A stretch of DNA of 64,000 nt from Orobanche coerulescens (lineage: Eukaryota; Streptophyta; Magnoliopsida; Lamiales; Orobanchaceae). Shown one piece after another: positions 1 to 11,542 of the stretch. Position 1 is the first letter of the stretch; the number at the start of each line of letters is the position of its first letter. Made by a program: the position numbers and the translations under genes. Below the pieces are notes generated by a model. The model searched no databases, had not been told where the DNA came from, and worked only from the letters and a program-made list of their open reading frames with translations. The stretch lies in NCBI GenBank assembly GCA_033398695.1, contig CM065815.1, positions 140,537,001 to 140,601,000 of the forward strand. The letters are read 5' to 3'.

Positions 1-2
1 TA

Positions 3-1101
3 CCTATTTGCTCGTTACTTGAGATATTTCGCCTAATTTTAGAGAATTGGTTTGATGAGAAGCGGGGAGAAGATACATCAAGAGACCATGAGTTGACAAT
101 GCAAACTTTTGAAAATCTTTCTAACTCTGTGCAAGCCAGTCTGACTCTTACCGTTCGAGCTACCACCCCACTTGTTTATAAAGTCGAAGAAAACAAAGTT
201 TCTTATGAGGTCGACCTTCGAACCTGGACATGTTGTTGTCGTGAGTTTGATTTGGATCAGATTCCATGTCGTCATGCTGTTGCCGCTATAAGGTAATTGT
301 CTATGCTGTCGTGTGCACATGGTCATGGCCATTCAATGTTTTTGTCTATGCTGTCGTGTGCACACGGTCATGGACGTGGGCATGCGGGTGCTGTCGGATG
401 CTCACGGTCGTGCCCACGGTCATGAGAGAATGCACACGATCGTAACCCACGATGGGCACGATCGTAACCCATGATCGTCACACACGATGGGCGCGATCGT
501 GACCCATGATCGGCGCGATCGTAACCCACGATCGGCACGATCGTAACTCACGATGGGCACGATCGTGTTCTGCCATCGTGTGCAACACAGGGTTGGTCTG
601 GATTTATCCTACATTATCCTATACAACATCCTTGACATAATTGCTTATTGTAACAGGGGCGCCAGCAATGGTTTGTCCGTGTATGATTTTGTTAGTCGTT
701 ATTTCAAGCAACAAGGCCTTAGAGAGACTTATAAGGAGCGTATTAGTCCTATCCCACATCCTGATGAGTGGAATGTCCCACCGGAGATCTCATCCATCGT
801 TTGCGTACCTCCAGAGGGGGTACGACAAGCCGGCCGACCAAGGATGAGTCGCGCACGGTCCGCTGTTGAAAATTTGCCCGCAGGTGGACGGCCTCAGGTT
901 TGCGGTAAATGTAAAGGAACCGGCCACAATAGAAAATCTTGCAAAACATTCATTCGCATAGGTGGTGTGGATTTGAATATCCTTGAAGAAACTCAAGGAA
1001 TGGATGAACAAACGAGGCAAAGGCGCCGACAGAAGAAGAGGTGTAGCATTTGTCGTAATGATGACCATGATATAAGGGGATGTCCATACCATGAAACTTA
1101 A
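3..1101 (+). CDS. Mutator-like (mudrA-type) transposase, C-terminal part
   Basis: Catalyses excision and insertion of Mutator-like elements in the nucleus. The 5' part, including the catalytic domain, lies outside the window. Two exons are read: 3-292 and 657-1101, joined in phase (donor AG|GTAATT, acceptor ACAG|GGGC), giving 244 residues to a stop at 1099-1101. Exon 1 is open from the window edge and ends in a SWIM zinc finger (Cys-x-Cys followed by Cys-x-His in CRHAVAAIR). Exon 2 continues as GASNGLSVYDFVSRYF, as expected after a SWIM domain in this family, then carries two CX2CX4HX4C zinc knuckles (CGKCKGTGHNRKSC near 901-945 and CSICRNDDHDIRGC near 1041-1080) and a basic stretch. No stop or frameshift is seen. 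The 364-bp intron is filled with a CACGATCGT-type repeat array. It converges with the Ulp1-like gene downstream. Family assignment is confident; whether the full protein is functional cannot be judged. Confidence 0.85.
340..592. repeat. palindromic CACGATCGT array inside the transposase intron
   Basis: Short degenerate repeats of cacgatcgtaacccacgat type occupy nearly the whole intron 293-656. The core CACGATCGTG is its own reverse complement, so the array can fold on itself on either strand. The same motif family recurs at 1996-2170, 2520-2572, 2930-3330 and 6585-6845. Confidence 0.85.
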
Positions 1102-1472
1102 ATTGCTTATGTATTTTTATATTTTCTGACTTACTAGCAACAATCATGTGCTGATATTTTGATCCTCGATGGACCATGTATTGATTCAGTATTCTGATTA
1201 TTAGTTGAAATGCATAATTTTGTGTCTATTTTTTTATCTTTGAATTGAAATTTAAGTGTTCAGTGATGTAAAGCAAATAAAGGTGATTATGGAGGCAAAC
1301 ATTAACCATAACAAAGTAGCTCACTTTAAAGAGCAATAGTTTACAAGAAAAGCATATCCAAAGCATATAACTTTACAAAAGAAAAGTTCATCACCATCAC
1401 ACCAAAATATCTAATAATAACTTAAAAACGACGATCACTTGGATCATTTTTCCCCCATCTGCTGCTGTATCT

Positions 1473-1604
1473 TTAGTCTTGTACATCTTCATGAACTTCT
1501 TCTTGTAAAATAACTTCTTTACTTGTGTTTTCAGAAATCTCTAAATCATCATCATCATCACCATCTAGTATGACTGGAGTGCTCGCAGTGTTTTTAAATA
1601 GGCC
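1473..1604 (-). other. possible terminal coding exon, acidic
   Basis: On the minus strand a 44-codon open stretch follows a plausible acceptor (GAAACAG|GGCC). It contains an Asp run (DGDDDDDLEISENTSKE) and ends at a TAA at 1473-1475. The codons look more protein-like than the surroundings, but no family is recognised. It could be a C-terminal exon belonging to the Ulp1-like gene or to another gene carried by the Mutator-like element, or it could be chance. The rest of 1102-1470 shows no gene. Confidence 0.25.
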
Positions 1605-1696
1605 CTGTTTCATGAAACACATTAATTCGCAGTACACACTACACATACAACAAAATAAAAAAACTTATTCTGAGCATTGAGTATCTTCCTCTCGGC

Positions 1697-1846
1697 CTAG
1701 TTCTGTGTGGAGGGTTGGGAGGAGGTATCCTCCTCCTTCTTTTTGGTGGAGGTATCCTCCTCCTTCTTTTTGGTGGAGGTGCTACGATTCCTCCTAAATC
1801 GCTTTCTCTTAATCGACCGCTTCGCGTATTTGGTTTTAATAGATTT
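1697..1846 (-). other. Lys/Arg-rich open frame with 27-bp in-frame duplication
   Basis: The minus strand is open for about 50 codons, ending at a TAG at 1697-1699. The product would be basic (KRSIKRKRFRRNR) followed by a nine-residue repeat, STKKKEEDT twice. That repeat comes from an exact 27-bp tandem duplication at 1721-1747 and 1748-1774. The preservation of frame hints at a former coding exon. No start, splice partner or family is recognised. Confidence 0.25.
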
Positions 1847-1995
1847 TAACTGATTTTAATTGATTAGGGTTTATAGTGAAAAGGGGGGACTACGGTTCAT
1901 GTATTTGACTCTCAGTACAGTCCGATGGGCTTATATTGAAAAAAAAGGGGGGGCACGATGGGATTTTATAATAAAATAATTTGATGTTGCCCTTT

Positions 1996-2170
1996 GCAGT
2001 ACACACGATGGTGCACACGATGGGGACGATCGTGTGCTCCGATCGTGTGACACGTTGGCAACCAGGTGTCACGGTGTCTATGGTGTCAAATTGGCACTGT
2101 ATCCACGTGTGCACACGATGGTGCACACGGCCGTGGCCACGATGGGACACACGGTCGTGTGCACAAGAAC
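1996..2170. repeat. short palindromic array (cacacgatgg / cacggtcgtg units)
   Basis: Repeated units of the same CACGATCGTG-related family as in the transposase intron, here between the two convergent genes of the Mutator-like element. Confidence 0.8.
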
Positions 2171-2982
2171 ATCAATAATTTTCACCAATTTCTCAAATTA
2201 CTCATCAATTTAGGTGTTGTTACTTATATATTAACAAGTATTTGTAAACGATACACTTATTTAAAAAGTTATTGATTGAATTAACGTAATATATTGCATA
2301 TCATGTGTGGTCTATATGTTCTCAGTGTATTAGTTCGTACGGATAAGTTCATCATCTGGATGAAATATCTCATAAACTAATGAATTACAACGAAATGACA
2401 AATACGAGTTTGTATAAGAAGCTATATAGTAAGTAATGGTTGAACAAGCAATTTTTGAATCACAAAACATCCTTCTAGATAACACAATAAATCAAATTGG
2501 CGAAAATACCAAGAGTTTATATGCACACGATGGGACACACGGTCGTGCCCACAATGGGACACACGGTCGTGTGCACAAAAACATCAGCAATTTTCACTAA
2601 TTTCTCAAATTACTCGTCAATTTCGGTGTTGTTACTTGTATATTAACAAGTATTTGTTAACGATACACTTATTTAAAAAGTTATTGATTGAATTAACGTA
2701 ATATATTGCATATCATGTGTGGTCTATATGTTCTCAGTGTATTAGTTCGTACGGATAAGTTCATCATCTGGATGAAATATCTCATATACTAATGAATTAC
2801 AACGAAATGACAAATACGAGTTTGTATAAGAAGCTATATATAGTAAGTATTGGTTGAACAAGCAATTTTTGAATCACAAAACATCCTTCTAGATAACACA
2901 ATAAATCAAATTAGCGAAAATACCAAAAGTTTATATGCACACGGTCGTTCCCACGATGGGACACACTGTCGTGTACACGGTC
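2159..2982. repeat. 412-bp direct tandem duplication
   Basis: Copies at 2159-2570 and 2571-about 2982 differ by only a few substitutions and a short indel. Each copy starts and ends at the cacggtcgtg motif, so unequal exchange between the short repeats could have produced the duplication. No coding sense is visible in the unit. Confidence 0.9.
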
Positions 2983-3165
2983 GTTCCCACGATGGGACAC
3001 ACGGTCGTGTACACGGTCGTGCCCACGATGGGACACGTGGTCGTGTACACGACCGTGCCCACGATAGGATCCACGGTCGTGTGCACATGATGGTGCACAC
3101 GGTCGTGCCCACAATGGGCCACACGGTCATGGGAGCCATCGTGAGCACACGACAGCAGCAACCCA
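2930..3165. repeat. dense CACGATCGTG-type array
   Basis: About ten tandem-like units alternating cacggtcgtg and cccacgatggg motifs. Open frames crossing it on both strands encode only the repeat (for example runs of SHDGTHGRVHGR) and are not genes. Confidence 0.85.
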
Positions 3166-3374
3166 TGACCGTGGGCAGGTTGCACACGATCGTGCCCCAC
3201 GATGGCCACGATCGTGTGCATCCATCGTGTGTAACACAGAGCCAAAAAATAAAGATTTAACAACACAACATGACCATGGGCAGGTTGCACACGATCGTGA
3301 CCCACGATTGCCACGATCGTGTGCATCCATCGTGTGTAACACAGAGCCAAAACATAAAGATTTAACAACACAAC
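3165..3374. repeat. 105-bp tandem duplication
   Basis: Two adjacent copies, 3165-3269 and 3270-3374, each containing a pair of CACGATCGTG palindromes followed by an A-rich tail (aaagatttaacaacacaac). 3375-3551 shows no gene. Confidence 0.9.
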
Positions 3375-3551
3375 ATATTAATATTGCCAAAACTGTCTAA
3401 CGACAACATAAATATTTAACAACACGACACATTAATCTTGCCACAACACAACACACCATAAACCATTTTACATGTCTAAAGATAACATAAAGATTTTAGC
3501 AGCTAAACCATATTGATATTTCTTAATATATTTCTCATTAAGTTCCTTGAT

Positions 3552-6500
3552 TTAGTGCCTTGCTCCTGGGTTTGCAGAGACGAGTCGATCCAAGTACATG
3601 CACGCGAAGGGGCCACAATTGTGATTGTCGTTTTGTATGAACTGTAGCTCTCGTGGCATAATTTTGAAACACATCTCCGTGTAATACTTCTTCTTCGATT
3701 GGTTGTTCAGTCAATACCCGAATTGAGCTAGCACACGAGGCATCAGACGCATAATCGGTCGCAGTTGGTTGAATCGGTATCGACCATCTTCGCGGTGGTG
3801 TGACAAAGAATCGTACAACTCCACGGTCCATGTTATGATGTCAATCTTGATAGTCACCCAGTGGCTCTGGTCGAGACAACAAATGGCAATGATTTGTTGA
3901 AACAAAATATGTAATCATATAAGATCATCACATCAAACATAGCGAATCATTTATCAATATAAATTTCAAACTTACTTCGTTGCAATTTGACCATGGAACC
4001 GCATGTGGTGTATCAAGACCTGTCATGTAGTCCTCGATGCATTTAGGAATTTTCCAATCCCTGTAAACCGACTTCCCTGTTACCTTGATACCAAGTGGAT
4101 CATCCGGATGGAGTCTTGCAAACACGTTGGCCATAACTAACTACAAAAAGCCAAACAACAAAATAAAAAAAAATCCACATCACACCAATGATATACAAGC
4201 GAGTAGGTTATAGAACTTACGTAAAATTGGGAGCCGGCAAGTACAGTGCCAACTCTACCGATACCAACACTACGGACTCCCCTCCGAAGCCTCGCTCGAG
4301 TCGCAAGCACATAACAATCTATCACCTCGGCATCAAAGTCTTCACGGCTAGACTCTATCCGGTCAAATAACGCCTGCGTGAGAGCATGCCCAGTCTCCAA
4401 ACACCGGACAATAGCATCACGTGGCTGCTCCCTCCTAAAGTGTAGGTACAACTTCTTCAGAGCCTCGCTATCTCTTGGAGGCGCCACCACAAAAGGCTCC
4501 CGAAGAGCAGCAGATGGTCGACTCACTCGCGGTGGAAGACTACGCTCACCCAAATACTGCGTTCCGGCACTCTCACCATCTTCATCACCCTGAGCATCCC
4601 TCTCACAACTATAACGATCAGAGAGCTGTACAGCCGGCTGCTCGATCTCAAAAACTGGCTGCTCGATCTGAAATGGAGGCTGCTGCTCAGGACCACCACC
4701 CTCACATCGAAACATCGCACTATAATGATGCTCGTCCTGAAACCAGTCGAACATCGTCCCATACTGCTGAAACGGCGCCTCAAATGGCTCATACTGATGC
4801 TCGTAATCAAGGGGCTGCTGAGTCCGCTCAAAAGAATGACGAATCTGAGAATGGTGACTGTGCTGGACCTCAGAATGGTGGGTAGGCGGACGCTGAGAAT
4901 AGTGACTAGGCTGACGCTGAGAATGATGAATAGGCTGACGCTGAGAATGGTGACTGTGGGCTGCACCAGAGACTGAGTGACGTGGAGGGTCAGGAATCCT
5001 CCGTTGGGCGCTGCTAACAGATGCAGAATGACGAGGCCTATCGGGAAACCTTTCATGGCTCCCAGCTGAGTAGTGCACCGGGCTCCGAGAACGTCTATGC
5101 GTAGGTCCGAAGAAATCCACGATCCCAGAAAGCACCCGGCGATAAACTCGAGCAATAAATCCGGACTCAAAATCGTCGTACAAGATCGCCTTCAAACGGC
5201 GATCGAAGTACTCATCCCTGATCGTGTCCTGGGTGTGGTCCGGACAAGGAAGTCCGTGGACACAACACACCCTCTCTGGCTGTCTCGCCCGATCCGATGT
5301 CTCTGCACCATCTACTGGTGGGGTACTCTGTCGGCGTCGCTTCGACACTTTATGTGCCGACTCATATGTAATCAATTTCCCAGCAGCCTTCTTCAACCTA
5401 TCCATAACTTTCTTTCTCGGGATCGGCGCAGGCTCATCCTCTTTGTTCTTCACAGCTATTCTTACAGGTTTAATGAACTTAACGTCATATGGCGAGCCAT
5501 TCTCAAAGCTCAGGTAGTAGTACTCAGCCTCATCCTCCTCCAGATGCGGTAAAGAGGGAAGTACTCTGTGCTGCAAAATTAGTCATTAAAGCATACCATT
5601 AGATGGGCAATCACATAACGTTGAAGAGATGAAGTCAGGAGAAAATACGTTTACAAATTTATGTACCTTATCGTCTAAGAAATGAGTGAAATCACAAAAC
5701 ATCTTACTCGTAGTCCACATCAAACACCGGGGGACTTGGACAGATTTATCTCGAATACCACACAATACTCCCAATGAAGAAATCATCTCATACGACCATA
5801 TATGTAAAGCCCAAACAGGACCAAAGAAGTGATAGTCTTGTGCTCTTGTCTCTCCTTCATGGCAACGTTGCCTATGTAGTGAGATAAAACCCCAAAGGCA
5901 TAAGAACCCCAAGGAAACATATCCCACCGCTCGAAATCCTCAACTAATGCCCATGCCCATGTCTCGACCATCATGTCGTCACAGCATAGGATAAAGTAGT
6001 AGTATATAAGCAAATTGGCAACCTTCAAATAATCTCTTATGTCTCTACCAAAATCTCGAGCATTGAACCTCTTCCGCAGAACACTAACCTTAATATTTTT
6101 GCCATGGAGTATTCTGTGGAAAATACCGTCAGACCGAAGGAGATGGTCGTCCTGTGGATGGAAGGTAGAGTTTCCAAAATGCAGTCCAGTGATCATGGCA
6201 AAATCACGGGCCGTAAAACGAATGGTCCTCCCGCAAACCTGGAACCACGACTCATCCGGGGGGATTTGATCACCCTCCAATTGACGGGCAATCAAGTGAT
6301 GTAGGGCAGTATTTGAACTCCCATTTCTCCTAACTTTAATCAAGCGCCCCAGGACCCCCTCGGTCAAGCTCTCGATAGCTCGATCATCAACTGCGGAATT
6401 GCGACCCATACTTCTTAGTGTCTCAATGATCTCTTTAAATACCGCCTCTCGTATGTAGAGATTCACTTGACGTGTAACAAAGCGCAATGTAGGTCTCTTC

Positions 6501-6957
6501 CATATGCAACCAGTCTGCAATATAGACATACAACTCATAAGAATATGATAGAATGCTTAAGAGAACGAAAAAAAAATTCTGCCTTGCACACGATGGCAGG
6601 CACATGATCGATGCCCGTCGTGTGAAGACCATCGTGTGCCACACGACGGGCGTCGATCGTGTGCATGCCATCGTGTGCAGGACAGGAGCCTTTGATCTTC
6701 TAGCACACAACGGCACACACGATCGACAACCGTCGTGTGTAAACCATCGTGCCCACGAAAGACCATCGTGTACAGGATGGTGTCATCTTCTTCAGCACCA
6801 ACGTGGGACGATGAACAACCGTCGTGGCACGATCGTGTGTGAATGAAAATAAACTAACCAGCGGCTCATTGACGAATTCCTCTTCAGATGGAGTGTCACT
6901 AGCGTGTGAGGAACTTCTGGCGTCTTCAGATTCTCTGTAATAGTCGGAGTTCGACAT
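3552..6957 (-). pseudogene. broken DUF1985 + Ulp1-like (C48) cysteine-protease gene of a Mutator-like element
   Basis: Ulp1-type proteases cleave ubiquitin-like modifiers; transposon-borne versions are known in Mutator-like elements of the Kaonashi/CUMULE kind. Five exons are inferred: 6957-6859 (ATG at 6957), 6514-5667, 5570-4221, 4140-3976 and 3893-3552. Exon 2 carries a DUF1985-like domain (RFTARDFAMITGLHFGN, then FPWGSYAFGVL and VWALHIWSYEMI). Exon 3 is a long disordered basic region with HHSQRQP repeats. The last exon has the protease triad: His in SHWVTIKID, Asp in VELYDSL, Cys in NDNHNCGPF. Three lesions are seen. A one-base loss near 5826 shifts frame inside DUF1985. The expected acceptor before 3893 reads AA instead of AG. 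A TGA at 3711-3713 interrupts the protease between the Asp and the Cys. All other junctions are phase 0 with good GT-AG sites. Exon limits are inferred by family resemblance and phase. Confidence 0.75.
6585..6845. repeat. palindromic array in intron 1 of the Ulp1-like gene
   Basis: Intron 1 (6515-6858) is mostly made of cacgatgg, cgatcgtgtg and cgtcgtgtg units of the same family as in the transposase intron, placing the array in the introns of both genes of this element. Confidence 0.8.
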
Positions 6958-7006
6958 TTTCTAGCCGGGGAAAGGGTTTCACGACGGGAGAGTTTTTTGC
7001 AGAGAG

Positions 7007-7270
7007 TAGAGATGTTAAACGGGCTAGCCCTAGCGGTTCCGGGCTAACGGCTAGCCAAGCTAAACGGTCCGGGCTAAAAGCCCGAATTTAAGCAGACTAC
7101 GAAATATCGGCTTAACCCTAACCCTAACTAAGCCAAGCAAACGGGCTAAATATTTAAAAAATCTATTTTTTAGTTTTTTATAAGTCACAAACAAAAAAAA
7201 AACAGTAACAATATATTTTTTATATATAGTAACAAATATACTATAATAAATATAACAAAAATTACACTTT

Positions 7271-7310
<40 letters not shown>

Positions 7311-7559
7311 CTATATTAACAAATACAACAATAATATATATTATATATATAATATTAATATATGTATATAAATATAGTATTACTGTAAATTGATATTAAA
7401 TATATATATATATATATATATAAGCTAGCCTAATTTAACGGGCCAGTCAAAGCAGGCCAAAGCCGGATTTAAACGGGCTAGGAAATATTGGCCCTAACCC
7501 GATTTTTTGGCGGGTTAAACGGGCCAGCCCGTCGGGCCCGAGCCCGTTTAACATCTCTA
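7007..7559. mobile_element. hAT-type MITE, copy 1
   Basis: Perfect 19-bp terminal inverted repeats (TAGAGATGTTAAACGGGCT) and an 8-bp target duplication with one mismatch (gcagagag 6999-7006, gcagtgag 7560-7567). The interior is AT-rich with TA and GA microsatellites (about 7263-7310) and has no coding capacity, so it needs transposase in trans. Copy 2 is at 16508-17072. Confidence 0.92.
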
Positions 7560-7567
7560 GCAGTGAG

Positions 7568-8785
7568 ATACGGAGAGTTTTTTTGCAGAGAAAAATATTG
7601 AGTTGTAGGACCGTTTAAATAATTGTTGTTTGCTTTTAATAATTTTCTATTTTTTATTGTTGTTTGCTTTTAATAATCTTTTTTTTTATGTTTTTTTATC
7701 TTTAGTGATAGACTTTAAGGGTAATAAAGTCTTTTAACACATTTTGATATCAAAAACTTATAGTTTTATGAATAGAGATATAACTTATTACTTTTATGAT
7801 TTGGTACTAAAAAGAGATCCCAAATAAATAACACAATTTGCGTCACACTTGAAAAGGGTATTCCCCCAAAAAATGAAGTTGCCTTAGATTTATCGTTTAC
7901 ATTTCATACATTTGCTTATGTAATTTCGTGTGGTGCACAACTTATTCTCAACTCACAAGGATATATGCCTGAAAAAATGGTAACAATCGTATTTTGTGTA
8001 TCTTTTACTTGCAGTCGATAAGAAGTTGTACAATCATCAATGTAGTCTCTACAAGTGAGATGGAGAGTATTACGAATGAAAATTGATTAAAAATCATTTG
8101 GGCAAGATTGATCATAGGTTCCACATACTTTATACTTCTATCCCACACACGCAAACCTGACAATCATTCGGGATGCAAATTGGATCACATAGCATTTCTC
8201 CTGTCTAGAGTATCGACAATAGTTGAAGGGCAAATAATTCTTTAAATCAACGGCTTAAGAAACATCAACATCAACTGCATTAATCCCAACTATGTTGGTA
8301 CCTATGGAATGAAGATTATAGTGTCAACGGAATGTCTAAAATTAGTTAGACATTATATTATAATCATGCAAAAAAGCAAAGTGACATATGCCGCATGCCC
8401 TTGTGTCAACCTTCAAAAAGAAGGCGATATGAAATGAAATTTCAAAACCACCACATCATAAATTCTTCCGGTTACATGGAAAATATCATGAGGCTGATGA
8501 ATCGAGATAATTATCATAGACATGTCACAAACACAAATATTGGAAACAAGCTTGCTGCAAAAAATGGGAGCAGAAAATCAAACATCAAGACAGATTCACA
8601 TTACATCAATAAAAGGTCTTCCATCCGTCTTTGTATCAAAACGCTATCGAATAAAACCAACGACATTACCAACAAATTAAGCAGCTCACAGAATAAAGGC
8701 TGTTCCAATATTCCGACTGTTCTTGAATAGTTTTTTAGGATGGAAAAATGAAAGTACAACCGAAAGTACCCTCCGAATTAGACCC
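7568..8785. other. no gene recognised
   Basis: AT-rich sequence. An open frame at 8395-8730 (plus) has no family resemblance and lies where the 3' untranslated region of the eL37 gene should be. Nothing else is supportable. Confidence 0.5.
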
Positions 8786-10120
<1,335 letters not shown>

Positions 10121-10280
10121 TGTTGTCAAGTTGCAGAAACCCTAGGGATTTATCTTCTCTGCGTTTGGAGGAGATAAGAGCGGCGGCGTAGGGAACTTTT
10201 AAATGGGATGAAGGTAAATAAGATAGGCTTTAGGGTTCGGTTTTCAGGAATGTTGGGCTGATAAATGGGCTTCTTCAAAT
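10121..10280 (-). promoter_or_regulatory. eL37 promoter/5' leader with telo-boxes and site II motifs
   Basis: Upstream of the start codon (higher coordinates) lie AAACCCTA at 10137-10144 within the leader, TTTAGGGT near 10229-10236, and two TGGGCT site II motifs at 10254-10259 and 10266-10271. Telo-boxes combined with site II elements are typical of plant ribosomal protein promoters. A TATA-like ATTTATAAAG sits further out near 10430. Confidence 0.7.
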
Positions 10281-10455
10281 TGGAATATCTGGTAAATGGA
10301 GGGCTAGATTAATAAAAATTGTGCCCAAGTTTTATTGCTCAGATTTATTTCCATTTTATAATAAAAAATTCTCTTATGATAAATTGAAGTACAAAAGCAA
10401 AGTTATCATTTTGACGAGAAATTTATTTCTATTTATAAAGTCTTATCATGTGCCA

Positions 10456-11415
10456 TGTTGTGTCGCGATTAACATATCTCGACGGCGATCGACGTAAGGA
10501 CCGAGCGACCGAGTCAGCGTCAAAAGAGCCACGACACTCCTACCAAACGAAGATTTTGGATCAAGTCCAAACGCCGAGCGATCGATATCAAGGGCGATCG
10601 TCTCTTGGCACATAGCGATCGACTCTGGTGCCCGGTCAAGGACGACCGCCTCATGCCACGTGTATAACCAACATCTGTCGTATCTACCAAGACCGAATCT
10701 CGGAGTAAAGTCCCGCGTGTAGATCCGGAAAAGGCGCCGTAGGAGAAGGCCTTTGACTCCAACCCATCAACAGCTGTCAACGACAAGGACAAACCTCACC
10801 TACCGACAGACCCGCCGAAAGGTCTAAGGTGGACCTCCCAAGACAGCGACGTAAGACGCGTGTGGCCCTCTCATTGGTTCGCACATCCGGCTACCAGCAG
10901 CTGCTGCGGACTTTAAGGAGACCAACCCATGTGCTAAAGACGATCGCCCGCTTATTATAATACAGTAAAGGCGATCGCCCAACTACCTCATCTCCTATAA
11001 ATAGAGGACTTCCAGCATTTGGAAGGGGGCTGGCGGCTTCTTCTCTTTCGGGCTGTTCCCAGACACTCAAAACCTCTCTCTCACTCTCGACCGAAAGACG
11101 ATCGGTCGAATCGAGCATCACATCTCATTTGTTACAAGAACTCACAGAGCTTCAACTCTGGTTCTTCCGGCAATCTTCAGCACTCAAGAGCTAAGATAAC
11201 TAGAGTCTTTACACTCATTGTAATTGTACTCTAACATTAATATTTGTACTCCCAAGTATTCGTATTAATAATATCTCGCGAGAGCATTCAAGCCCGGGAC
11301 TAACAACCCCAGCAAATCTTGTGTTATTTATTTCCCCACGGACGTGCTCTCGCATTTTGTTTGTTACTCGTCCATTCCAGCATATCATCTCCGGATAATA
11401 TTTTGGGTAACAACA
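10456..11415 (+). repeat. left LTR of the gag-only element
   Basis: 960 bp, starts TGTTGTGTCGCG and ends AACAACA. It is rich in GGCGATCGCC-like motifs. A TATA box, TATAAATA, is at 10996-11003. Confidence 0.93.
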
Positions 11416-11435
11416 ATTGGCGCTAGAAGAAGGGG
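11416..11435 (+). other. primer-binding site region
   Basis: ATTGGCGCTAGAAGAAGGGG directly follows the left LTR. The related element at 40747-45434 has nearly the same sequence at its own LTR boundary. Confidence 0.75.
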
Positions 11436-11542
11436 ATCTACCTTCATTTTTATTCCGGCTGTTTCGAAGAACACTTACTGTTCTCCGGAGCATATACTTG
11501 AAGAAACACTCTCTGTTCTTCAAAGAAAAACCTTCAGATTCA

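Larger units (their letters stand above)
1..6998. mobile_element. Mutator-like element carrying transposase and Ulp1-like genes (left end outside)
   Basis: A mudrA-type transposase (plus) and a DUF1985/Ulp1-like gene (minus) converge on a repeat-rich spacer, the arrangement expected of an autonomous-type Mutator-like element with a captured protease. The left terminal inverted repeat is outside the window, and no right terminus could be fixed, so the right limit is only where recognisable content ends. Unity of the element is inferred from convergence and the shared repeat arrays. Confidence 0.55.

Noticed and set aside
340..3374. CRISPR-like look of regularly spaced short palindromic repeats
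   Set aside because: Units are degenerate, spacing is irregular, there are no unique spacers of even length, and the context is a plant transposon with introns.
2850..3390. Overlapping His/Arg/Gly-rich open frames on both strands
   Set aside because: They are encoded by the palindromic repeat in every frame and have no independent support.
4188..5552. Plus-strand and other-frame open frames opposite the Ulp1-like gene
   Set aside because: Shadows of the long minus-strand exon 4221-5570.
7100..7135. Telomere-like ccctaaccctaa stretch
   Set aside because: Only two units, inside the hAT MITE whose ends are naturally rich in gctaaccc-like motifs.
8395..8730. 111-codon plus-strand open frame
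   Set aside because: No recognisable family, low-complexity composition, and it overlaps the expected 3' region of the eL37 gene on the other strand.
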